This document shows, piece by piece, positions 23,643-30,855 of a stretch of 44,456 nt of DNA. Positions within the stretch are counted from its first letter, which is position 1. Every line of letters begins with the position of its first letter. The translations under genes and the position numbers were made by a program. Source of the stretch: an uncultured Pseudomonadota bacterium (GTDB lineage Bacteria > Myxococcota_A > UBA796 > JAFGLY01); contig CALDOK010000270.1 in NCBI GenBank assembly GCA_937912125.1, positions 1 through 44,456 on the forward strand. The letters run 5' to 3'. The notes under the pieces are model-generated. The model searched no databases. It saw only the letters and a list, made by a program, of their open reading frames with translations, and had not been told where the DNA came from.

Positions 23643-24770
23643 TCAGGGCACCGCGGCTTCGGCCTCCAGCCGCTCGAGCATGGCCATGATCTCCAGGGCC
23701 TCGGGGTCGCCGGGGTGGTTGGCCAGGGCTTGGTCCAGCATGGCGCGGGCCTGGTCCAGCTCGCCCTGATCCATCAGGATGCGGGCCATGGCGTTGTACT
23801 TCTCGAAGCCCAGCTCCGGGTTGAGGGCGATGGAGCGCTCGAGCTGCTCACGGGCCTGCTGGGTGCGGCCTTGGCTGAGGTAGATGAGGCCCAGGCCCTC
23901 GTAGGGGCAGGTGGCGGGCTCGCCGCCCCGGGCCAGATCGCGGGTGTAGGCCTCGGCGGCGTGGGCGCCTTGCTCCCGGTGGGCGCGGAGCACCTCGACG
24001 GTGGCCTGGACCAGGGGGTCGTCGGGCCAGGCCGCGGCCAGCTCGCCCACGCGCTGGCTGGCTTCTTCCAGCCGGGACAGCTGCATCAGGGCCAGGCCCG
24101 CGCTGACGGTGGCCAGGCGCTCGCTGGGCTGGCGGGCCAGGATGGCCTGGTGGTGCTCGAGGGCCAGCAGGTGATCCCCCTGGTTGGCGGATGCCCAGCC
24201 CAGGCCCAGGCGGGCGAGCCACCAGGCGAAGGGGGCGGCCGGGATGCCGAGCCCGCAGGGGCCGCCCCCTTCGGTGGGGCCGAGCAAGGCGCCCGCGGGT
24301 AGCTGGGGCTCGGTGAGGGCCAGCAGGGGCTGGAAGACGAGCGCGGCCTGGGCATGCTCGGCCACCGCCAGCAGGGCGTGGCCCTGGACGGCGCGCAGCA
24401 GGGGTGAGGGGGGCAGGGCCTGGGCCGCTGCGAGGGCCGCCTGGGTCCCGGCGGCGTCCCCCGCCAGGAGCAGGGCCAGGGCCTGCACCGCGGCGGCGTC
24501 GGGATCGTGGTCGGAGGCGACCAGGCCCTGGGCGCTGGGGAGCCGGCCGGCAGCCAGGCAGCCCAAGGCCTGGGTGGGGGTGGCGAGGCCGTCTGTGGGT
24601 GCGCCGGGGGAGGGCAGGGTCTGCAGGCTGGTCCAGAACACCCCCAGGGCCTGCCAGGGCTCCTGAGGCGCGGCCGGCTCGTGGGCCTGGGGGGCCGGTG
24701 CGTGGGCCGTGGGGGTGGGGCCTGCGCAGGCCAGCAGCGCCAGGAAGAGTCCGGGCAGGGCGCGCTTCAC
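23643..24770 (-). CDS. TPR lipoprotein with C-terminal CPYEGLG module
   Basis: A 375-residue lipoprotein starting with a GTG that overlaps the preceding stop (GTGA, 24767-24770). The signal ends LALLAC (Cys15) and is followed by a His/Pro/Ala linker. The remainder is alpha-helical TPR-like: ALALLLAGDAAGTQAALAAA, LAVAEHAQAALVFQPLLAL, DHLLALEHHQAILARQPSER. The last ~85 residues are the shared module: TCPYEGLGLIYLSQG, then ARILMDQGELDQARAMLDQA. The same C-terminus is attached to RCC1 propellers (15508, 32299) and to an SGNH protein (9083), so it may be a docking domain. It lies in the seven-gene operon between the EF-hand lipoprotein and two FGE-fold lipoproteins. Confidence 0.9.
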   Translation of the reverse strand: MKRALPGLFLALLACAGPTPTAHAPAPQAHEPAAPQEPWQALGVFWTSLQTLPSPGAPTDGLATPTQALGCLAAGRLPSAQGLVASDHDPDAAAVQALALLLAGDAAGTQAALAAAQALPPSPLLRAVQGHALLAVAEHAQAALVFQPLLALTEPQLPAGALLGPTEGGGPCGLGIPAAPFAWWLARLGLGWASANQGDHLLALEHHQAILARQPSERLATVSAGLALMQLSRLEEASQRVGELAAAWPDDPLVQATVEVLRAHREQGAHAAEAYTRDLARGGEPATCPYEGLGLIYLSQGRTQQAREQLERSIALNPELGFEKYNAMARILMDQGELDQARAMLDQALANHPGDPEALEIMAMLERLEAEAAVP

Positions 24771-25162
24771 GGACGCCGTCCGGGGGCAGGGGGACCGTCT
24801 TGGGCGTCCTCGGGGCGTTCCCGTTGGCCCGGGCGCATCACGGGCGGGGGGAGCTCCCCAGCGGGCGGCTGTTCAGGCTCGCTTGGGCGGGCGCCGCGGG
24901 CCTCGGGCCAGGCGTTCAGGTCGGTGCGCAGCTCCTCGAGCCCCACCCGTCCGTCACCGTCCTGGTCCAGCAGGGGCAGGAGCGCGGCGGGGTCGCAGGC
25001 CATCAGCTCGGCCTGCCCCAGGCCGCCGCTGGCGTCCGTGTCGAGCTCCCGGAAGATGCGCAGCACCGGATCGGAGATCCTGGGTTGGCCCGCGCCCGGG
25101 GCGGGCGCGGGGCCGTCGCAGGCCCACAGCCCCAGCAGGAGGAGCAGGGGGGCGCGGGTCAT
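24767..25162 (-). CDS. EF-hand lipoprotein
   Basis: A 131-residue lipoprotein (signal LLLLLGLWAC, Cys15; Asp at +2). Residues ~35-90 carry two EF-hand calcium loops: DTDASGGLGQAE and DQDGDGRVGLEE. The second matches consensus throughout; the first has Gly at the seventh position and is also plausible. The C-terminal tail is Pro-rich with PPPVMRPGQRERPED, whose PPPVMRPG string recurs in the methyltransferase lipoprotein at 20318. The start at 25162 overlaps the sulfatase-fold gene's stop (ATGA) and the stop overlaps the TPR gene's GTG, so three genes are translationally chained. A calcium-binding partner for the adjacent sulfatase-fold enzyme is attractive, since sulfatases commonly bind calcium, but this is inference. 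Confidence 0.9.
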   Translation of the reverse strand: MTRAPLLLLLGLWACDGPAPAPGAGQPRISDPVLRIFRELDTDASGGLGQAELMACDPAALLPLLDQDGDGRVGLEELRTDLNAWPEARGARPSEPEQPPAGELPPPVMRPGQRERPEDAQDGPPAPGRRP

Positions 25163-26886
25163 GGGGACGGCTCGCGGGGCTCGGGGGACCAGTAGCCGCC
25201 CTGACGCAGGGCCTGGCGCAGGGCCGGATCGTCGGCTCCGGGCTCGACGGCGCCGAAGCGAGCGAAGCGCCCCGGGTGGCTGGGCCAGGCGGCGATGACG
25301 CGCTGCAGATCGGCCACCCGCTCGGGGTGCTCGGCGGCCAGATCCCGCGGCGCGCCGTCCCGGTGCAGGCTCCAGGCCAGGGCAGCGCCCTGCTCGGCGC
25401 CCTCGACCCGGCGACCGCGCAGCTCCCAGTCCTCGTCCCGCACCCAGTAGCAGCACAGGGACGCGCCGCTGACGGCCTGGACGGAGGGCGCGGGGGCGCG
25501 GGGGTCCAGGGCGCCCAGGAAGCTGTGGACCTCTGTGCCGGCCGGGGGCTGGATGCCCAGCCGCTGCAGCAGGGTGGGGCCGAGGCCGGTGAGGGTGACC
25601 AGGCCGTCGTAGCGCGGGCTGGCCTCAGCGCCCGGCAGGCGGATCACCAGAGGCACGTGGAACACGGCGTCGCCCACCTGATCGTCGTGGTGGAAGCGCA
25701 GGTCCTCGCCCAGGGCCTCGCCGTGGTCGGCCAGCACCACCACGATGGTCTCGTCCAGCAGGCCGCGCTGCTCCACCTCCCGCAGCAGGCGCCCCAGCTG
25801 CAGGTCGGCGGCGCGGATGGCGGCGTCGTAGTGGGCCACCAGGTGGGCGGTGTCCGCGGGGTCGAAGCCGCCCTGGCTCAGGCTGGCCTGGACCAGCACC
25901 AGGCTGGAAACCAGGCGGGCGCCGTCGGGGCCGATCTCCAGCAGGGGACCCAGGCTGGAGCTGGCCAGGCGCTGGGCGGCGCTTGGATCGATGGGGACGC
26001 TGGCGCCGTCGCGGTGGGCCGCGAGCAGGGCGCGCATGGCCTCGCGCTGGCTCCGATCCCGGCGCAGCTCGACCCGCTGCCCCCCGGGCAGCTTCACCCA
26101 GTCCAGGTTGGGCTCCACCAGCAGGCGCGGCGCGTCGGGATCGGCCCCCGCGTCGCTGGGATCGGTGAAGCGCTCGGGGAAGAAGGACATGCAGGTGCGG
26201 GTGTCGCCCCGCAGCTCGCAGGGGTCGTCGCGCACGGGGTTCTCGGCCTGGTGCAGGAAGCCCCGGTAGGCGGGGTCGTACAGCTCCGCGAAGGCCGCCG
26301 GGGCTGCGTAGGGGGTGTGGGCGTCGTAGCCGACCACGGTCAGGAAGAAGGGCTGCTCGCTGTCGAGGGCGTCCAGCCAGGCCAGGGCGCCGTTCACCGC
26401 CGGGGTCATGGGGCTGGCGGCGGTGATGTGCTCGTGGGTGGCGAAGCCGCGCCCCAGGCCGGTCTCGGGGATCAGGTGGGGCCCCGAGGTGAAGGCGGCG
26501 GTGCGGTAGCCGTAGGCGCTCAAGGCCTCGGCCAGGGTGGTGTGGGCGGGGTCGAGCTCGCTGCGCAGGAAGCCCACCCCGTGGGACAGGGCGTCGCGGC
26601 CGGTGAACAGGCTGGCGTAGGCCGGCAGGCTCCAGGCGGCGGGGGCGTAGGCCCGCTCGAAGGTGGTGGACCCGGGCAGGGCGGCCAGCTCGGCCAGGGA
26701 CGGGGTGGTGTCGCGGGTGTAGCCGGCCAGGCTGGTGTGGTCCCAGCGCACCGTGTCCAGGGACACCAGCAGGATGTTGGGCCGGGCCGCGGGTGAGGCC
26801 TGTCCCCCGGGCTTCACCGGGGCTGGGCCGCAGGCGCAGGGCCCGAGCAGCAGCATGGCGGCGATGGCGTGGCGGAGGGTAGCCAT
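25159..26886 (-). CDS. Exported sulfatase / alkaline-phosphatase-superfamily protein
   Basis: A 575-residue protein with a signal-like N-terminus (IAAMLLLGPCACGP; lipobox not canonical). The sulfatase fold is evident from PNILLVSLDTVRWDHTSLAG (metal-binding Asp), TTPSLAELA, the active-site stretch AAWSLPAYASLFTGRDALSH, and VVVLADHGEALGE (metal-binding Asp-His). The catalytic position, Cys or Ser in C/S-x-P-x-R sulfatases, reads Ser-Leu-Pro-Ala-Tyr here: Ser with no following Arg. FGE-type activators oxidise Cys, not Ser, so this protein is not an obvious substrate for an FGE, and may act as a phospho- or sulfo-hydrolase or transferase with a direct nucleophile. It is nine bp downstream of the SGNH gene and overlaps the EF-hand gene (ATGA), in the middle of the seven-gene operon. 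Confidence 0.9.
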   Translation of the reverse strand: MATLRHAIAAMLLLGPCACGPAPVKPGGQASPAARPNILLVSLDTVRWDHTSLAGYTRDTTPSLAELAALPGSTTFERAYAPAAWSLPAYASLFTGRDALSHGVGFLRSELDPAHTTLAEALSAYGYRTAAFTSGPHLIPETGLGRGFATHEHITAASPMTPAVNGALAWLDALDSEQPFFLTVVGYDAHTPYAAPAAFAELYDPAYRGFLHQAENPVRDDPCELRGDTRTCMSFFPERFTDPSDAGADPDAPRLLVEPNLDWVKLPGGQRVELRRDRSQREAMRALLAAHRDGASVPIDPSAAQRLASSSLGPLLEIGPDGARLVSSLVLVQASLSQGGFDPADTAHLVAHYDAAIRAADLQLGRLLREVEQRGLLDETIVVVLADHGEALGEDLRFHHDDQVGDAVFHVPLVIRLPGAEASPRYDGLVTLTGLGPTLLQRLGIQPPAGTEVHSFLGALDPRAPAPSVQAVSGASLCCYWVRDEDWELRGRRVEGAEQGAALAWSLHRDGAPRDLAAEHPERVADLQRVIAAWPSHPGRFARFGAVEPGADDPALRQALRQGGYWSPEPREPSP

Positions 26887-26895
26887 AGGCGCAGC

Positions 26896-28017
26896 CTAAT
26901 CGTTGCCCAGGGGGCGTGGCTGTGCAGCCTCCCACGTCCGCAGCCCTGGCTCGAGCTGCCGGGCGAGGGCCTGGCCCAGGGCCCGGTGGGCGCGGGCGCT
27001 TGGGTGCTGGTCGCCGGGGAGCACGAAACGATCGGCCAGATCGATGCCGTCCACGGCCCGGTCCAGGCGCAGCACCTGCAGGCCCGCCTCGGCGGCGGCC
27101 GCGGCGGCCATGTCCAGGATGTCGGCCCCGTCGTCGGCCCCGGGGGGCACGAAGCTGGGCAGCACCACCACGCCGCAGGCCTGCCGAGCGTCGGCGCACA
27201 CCCCCGCCAGATCCCGGTAGCGGTCGGCCACCTGGGCCTGGGAGCTGCGGGCCCGGATGAGCTCCACCTCGCTGTCGTAGCCCTCGAGCAGGGCCGCCCC
27301 CAGGCGTCCGCGCTCCACGGTCCGCCACAGCTTGTTGAACAGCCAGCTGTGCCGCCGCAGGCCCGCCTCGCCCCTGGCCCAGGCCGGGGCCTCGAGGGAG
27401 AGCCGGGGCAGGGCGTGGTCGGGGTCGGGGTAGCTGATGGGCACCAGATCGTTGACGTAGAAGAAGACCAGCAGCAGCTGGGCCTCGAGGGCCAGGCCCC
27501 GGTGCTCGATCCAGCGCAGCTGCTGGCGCAGATCCCAGCTGGGCACACCCGCGTTGATCAGCTCCACCCGGTGCTGGTCGGCCAGCAGGTCCTCGGCCAC
27601 GGCCAGGAAGGTCTGGTCCGCGGCTACGCCCTGGCCGAAGGTGACCGAGTCCCCCACCCCCAGCAGGCGGAAGACCCCGGGCTCGGGGGTGGGGGCATGC
27701 TCGCCGCCCCGCAGGCCCAGGGACGAGGTGCGCACGGGCTGTTCGAGCAGCAGGGCGCCGTCGGTGGCCCGGCGCCAGGTGATGCTGCCGGACCAGTCGG
27801 GGCGCATGACCACCCCCAGATCCCGACGCTGCAGACCTTGGGGGGGCGGGGTCCAGGGGGCGGCCTCGAAGGCATCGGAGGGAACCCACTCCACCACGAG
27901 ATCGTCGGCGCTGGTGGGCGAGCCCCAGCCCGCGGCGCGGCAGCACAGCTCCGCCATGACCAGGGCCAGCCCCGTGGCTCCCAGCACCAGCCCGAGCCGC
28001 GCGAGCCAGCGCTTCAT
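26896..28017 (-). CDS. Membrane-anchored SGNH-fold protein
   Basis: A 373-residue protein with N-terminal anchor (LARLGLVLGATGLALVMAEL). Its SGNH blocks are the most canonical in the window: LLGVGDSVTFGQGV (GDS, Ser near residue 125), LINAGVPSWDLRQQL, FFYVNDL and GDQHPSARAHRALGQAL carrying the catalytic Asp-x-His. Between them lies a mixed helical segment without obvious TPRs. It starts inside the stop codon of the polytopic membrane protein (ATGA, 28014-28017) and is followed by the sulfatase-fold gene. Membrane protein followed by SGNH protein is also the order at 42232-41082, with a small gene between. An esterase or O-acetyl-transfer role on the product of the membrane partner is inferred. 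Confidence 0.92.
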   Translation of the reverse strand: MKRWLARLGLVLGATGLALVMAELCCRAAGWGSPTSADDLVVEWVPSDAFEAAPWTPPPQGLQRRDLGVVMRPDWSGSITWRRATDGALLLEQPVRTSSLGLRGGEHAPTPEPGVFRLLGVGDSVTFGQGVAADQTFLAVAEDLLADQHRVELINAGVPSWDLRQQLRWIEHRGLALEAQLLLVFFYVNDLVPISYPDPDHALPRLSLEAPAWARGEAGLRRHSWLFNKLWRTVERGRLGAALLEGYDSEVELIRARSSQAQVADRYRDLAGVCADARQACGVVVLPSFVPPGADDGADILDMAAAAAAEAGLQVLRLDRAVDGIDLADRFVLPGDQHPSARAHRALGQALARQLEPGLRTWEAAQPRPLGND

Positions 28018-29888
28018 GGGCTGTCCTTGGCGGGCCGCTGGACCGGGGGCGGGAGGTCCGCCTGGGGAACGGCGCGGGGGGGGCTGGGGAAGGCGTAGCG
28101 GGCGGTGCCCTCGTCGGGGTAGCGCTCAGGGGGGCCCAGGGCCGCCTCGAGCCAGGCGGCCAGGGGCGCGACGGCGCTGGGTGGCAGGGCCTTCTCGTGT
28201 ACCACCACGAAGCGGTAGCGGTTGCGGGCGTACCAGCTGATGGAGGCCTCGGTGGAGGCCGGCGGCCGCGTGCCCTTGCCCTGGATGAGCTCGATGGCAT
28301 GGATCATCAGATCCGTGCGGTAGGGATCGCGCATGTGGTTGCCCTTGTCCACCAGGGCCAGGCCCTTGCGGTGGAAGGCCTGCCAGAAGATCTGCCGCTG
28401 GTTGAGCTCCTGGAACGAGGCCGGCCACACGGGGTCCATGCGATCCAGGAAGCCGATGTCGCAGGGCAGCTCCACGATGCCGTACAGCTCGGCGGAGGCG
28501 GGCAGATCGGCGTAGACCCGCTGCAGCTGCACCCGCTCGGTCTCGAGGGGGAAGGGGGCGGGAGAGAGCATGGCGAAGTCCGCCAGCAGCAGGGCCGCTG
28601 CCCCCGCCAGGGCCAGGCCTCGCCAGCGGGTGGGCAGGCGCTCCACCAGGGGCGTGGACCCCAGAGCCACCAGCAGGCCCAGGGCCAGGAAGACCACCAC
28701 CACGAAGCGATAGCTGAACACCACGGCGCTGGCGTCGGGCAGGGCGTCCAGCAGGCGCAGGGGCAGGGGTAGGCCCAGCCTGGAGCCCGGGAAGTGTCCG
28801 AAGCGGCCCATGGCCAGCAGGGCGAAGACCCCCGCCAGCAGCGCCAGCGGCACGGCCCGCCGTCGCAGGGCCCAGGCGGCCAGGGCCGCCAGCAGCAGAG
28901 TGCTGAGCCCCAGGTAGGCAACGTGGGTCTCGTCGGCGATGGCGGTGCCCATGTCACCCCAGCTGGCGCCGAAGCCCAGCGCCCGGGGCCAGATCATGGC
29001 CGGCAGGGTCGCGGCCAGCTCGGCGCTGCCCCCTGGGCCCAGGCGGGAGGGGGAGAGCAGGCTGAGGTTGCGGCCCTGATAGACCGGCAGCAGCTGTGCG
29101 CAGGCCACGGCGGCGCCGAAGGCGCCCACAGCCAGCAGGCCCCCGGCATGCAGCCGCGCGCGCCAGCCCCGCTGGGTCCACAGGCCCGCCACGGCGAACA
29201 GGCTGGTGGCGATGGCCGCGAAGATGAAGTTGTAGGGGCTGGAGGCGAAGCAGACGAAGGCCAGCAGCCAGCACAGGGGAACCCAGCGCAGGCGACGGTG
29301 GTGGCCCAGCTGCCAGGCGCTCAGGGCCAGCAGGGCGATCCATGCGTGGTTGTACTTGGCCATCTGGCCGTTGCCCACGACGCCGATGATGTAGGGGTTG
29401 AAGCCGTAGATCAGCGCCGCCAGGGCCGCCCCGGCCCGGCTGGCCCCAAGGGATCGAGCCAGCAGCCATGCCGCCCAGGGCGCCAGGCCCAGCACCAGCA
29501 GCACCGAGCCGTTGAAGCTGGCCACCACGGGCAGCACCCGCCGCAGGGCCACCCCCACCGCCAGGTTGAACCAGCCCAGGAAGACCAGGGCCCCGCCCCG
29601 GGGGAACTCGAGCATGGGGGTGACCAGCTCGCGGCCGGGCGAGGTGTCGGCCAGGTCCCGCAGCTCGAGGTAGCGGCTGTCCTCGAGCCCCATGGTGATC
29701 AGCTCCATGGCCCAGGCGTGGGACCAGTGGAACTTGCCCGCCAGCATGGTGCTGTCCGGAGCCAGCACCACGGGCAGGGTGAACAGGCAGGCGGCCAGCA
29801 GAGAGAGCAGCAGGGCCGCCGCGCCCTCCAGTGGGAGGAGGCGGATCAGGGGACGGCGGGGGGGGGCGCTGGGGCTCGGGCCGGTCAT
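28014..29888 (-). CDS. GT-C-like polytopic membrane protein (paralog 3)
   Basis: A 624-residue membrane protein starting at 29888; a start 25 codons upstream only adds a low-complexity tail. It is the closest relative of the membrane half of the fusion at 12744: both have KFxWSHAWAME after helix 1, an external loop ending EFPRGG or NWPEGG, and YGFNPYIIGVVGNGQMAK. A soluble C-terminal domain has YGIVELPCDIG and NQRQIFWQAFHRKGLALVDK at about residue 495. This copy stops after that domain (ending PPPVQRPAKDSP) and lacks the methyltransferase. About eleven hydrophobic segments are visible. It heads the seven-gene minus-strand operon and overlaps the SGNH gene by 4 bp. GT-C or YfhO-type glycosyl transfer is the best guess. 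Confidence 0.9.
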   Translation of the reverse strand: MTGPSPSAPPRRPLIRLLPLEGAAALLLSLLAACLFTLPVVLAPDSTMLAGKFHWSHAWAMELITMGLEDSRYLELRDLADTSPGRELVTPMLEFPRGGALVFLGWFNLAVGVALRRVLPVVASFNGSVLLVLGLAPWAAWLLARSLGASRAGAALAALIYGFNPYIIGVVGNGQMAKYNHAWIALLALSAWQLGHHRRLRWVPLCWLLAFVCFASSPYNFIFAAIATSLFAVAGLWTQRGWRARLHAGGLLAVGAFGAAVACAQLLPVYQGRNLSLLSPSRLGPGGSAELAATLPAMIWPRALGFGASWGDMGTAIADETHVAYLGLSTLLLAALAAWALRRRAVPLALLAGVFALLAMGRFGHFPGSRLGLPLPLRLLDALPDASAVVFSYRFVVVVFLALGLLVALGSTPLVERLPTRWRGLALAGAAALLLADFAMLSPAPFPLETERVQLQRVYADLPASAELYGIVELPCDIGFLDRMDPVWPASFQELNQRQIFWQAFHRKGLALVDKGNHMRDPYRTDLMIHAIELIQGKGTRPPASTEASISWYARNRYRFVVVHEKALPPSAVAPLAAWLEAALGPPERYPDEGTARYAFPSPPRAVPQADLPPPVQRPAKDSP

Positions 29889-29935
29889 CCCGGAGGCCGC
29901 TCGTGGGCTGGGGTTTCGCGCGCGTCTTTGTGATA

Positions 29936-29954
29936 GGCATGACTTGTCTATGCC
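29936..29954. promoter_or_regulatory. Possible operator dyad in divergent promoter region
   Basis: GGCATGAC (29936-29943), TT, then GTC-T-ATGCC (29946-29954) form an inverted repeat broken by one extra T. It lies in the 97-bp gap between the divergent genes starting at 29888 and 29986, next to GATAGG (29932-29937), the most AT-rich hexamer there. A repressor site or promoter element is plausible; there is no direct evidence. Confidence 0.35.
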
Positions 29955-29985
29955 CCCTTCCATGGGACCTCAACCGGAGAGAGCC

Positions 29986-30801
29986 ATGCGCCCCCATGTC
30001 CTCTTGCTGTCCGTGCTCGCGGTGGCCGGCTGCAGCGATCCAGCCGACAACTTCATCATCGACCCCACCGTGGTCCCCACCCGTCCCGGCGGCAACCCCG
30101 GCGACGCTCCCGGCCAAGGCCCACCTCCGGGCCAAGGCCCACCCCCGGGCGAAGGTCCTCCCCCTGGGGGCGACGCCGGCGCGGGCGGCGATCCCGGCGA
30201 GGTCCCCTCGGACATCCCGGCGGGCACCTGCGTCTCCACCGGCGTCTCGTCCCACTCCTACAGCTTCGAGGCCGGGCATGGCGTCGCCCTGAGCGGCGTC
30301 ATGGAGTACGGCGGCAGCGTCCAGGGCCAGGTGTTGCTCGAGGTCACCACGGTGGCCTCCGGGCCCACCAAGCCCGAGATCCTCTACCACTTCATCTGCG
30401 GCAGCACGGGCGAGTTCACCGCGGAGCTGCCCCCGGGCCTCGGTGAGGTGTTGCTGGTGGCCTACATCGACGAGAACGGCAACGGTCCCAGCGAGGGCGA
30501 GCCCGCCGGCCGGCTCGCCGATCCCTTCGACGCCAGCTCCGGCGCCGTCCGCGGGCTGGTCGTCCCCATGCGCGATGCCGCCGAGCTGGGCGTCTACACC
30601 ATCTCCAACCTCGACGCGCCCCTAGGCGCCGGCGGCCCCCCCGCCGACGAGGAGTCCACGCCCGGCTCAGAGCCCGGCCAGCCCCCTGCTGGCGAGCCTC
30701 CACCGGGCGACGGTCCACCGCCGGGCGAGGGCTCGGCCCCTGCTGGCGAGCCCCCCGAGGGCCAGCCGCCTCTCGTGGGGGAGCCTCCCCCCGCCGGGTG
30801 A
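29986..30801 (+). CDS. Lipoprotein with beta-sandwich domain between Pro/Gly-rich arms
   Basis: A 271-residue lipoprotein (AVAGC, Cys16). The start at 29986 follows GGAGAGA. A Pro/Gly repeat arm (GQGPPPGQGPPPGEGPPPGG) leads to a compact beta-rich domain at about 80-215, with VALSGVMEYGGSVQGQVLLE, YHFICGSTGEFTAELPPGLG and LVAYIDENGNGPSEGEPAG. A second arm (EPPPGDGPPPGEGSAPAGEP) ends the protein. The central domain is homologous to the C-terminal domain of the methyltransferase lipoprotein at 35546, with matching YHxIC, ELPPxLG and Asp-x-x-Asn-x-Gly-Pro strings. The fold resembles carboxypeptidase-regulatory or transthyretin-like domains (inference). It is transcribed divergently from the seven-gene operon and is followed 54 bp later by another methyltransferase lipoprotein. 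Confidence 0.88.
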   Translation: MRPHVLLLSVLAVAGCSDPADNFIIDPTVVPTRPGGNPGDAPGQGPPPGQGPPPGEGPPPGGDAGAGGDPGEVPSDIPAGTCVSTGVSSHSYSFEAGHGVALSGVMEYGGSVQGQVLLEVTTVASGPTKPEILYHFICGSTGEFTAELPPGLGEVLLVAYIDENGNGPSEGEPAGRLADPFDASSGAVRGLVVPMRDAAELGVYTISNLDAPLGAGGPPADEESTPGSEPGQPPAGEPPPGDGPPPGEGSAPAGEPPEGQPPLVGEPPPAG

Positions 30802-30855
30802 GCCGCACCCTTGGGCCGCGCGTCGAGGTTTCCTGTTCTCCTGCATGGCGATAGC

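Noticed and set aside
29936..29954. Rho-independent terminator
   Set aside because: The dyad lies in a divergent promoter region, is short and interrupted, and has no T-run; an operator is more sensible.
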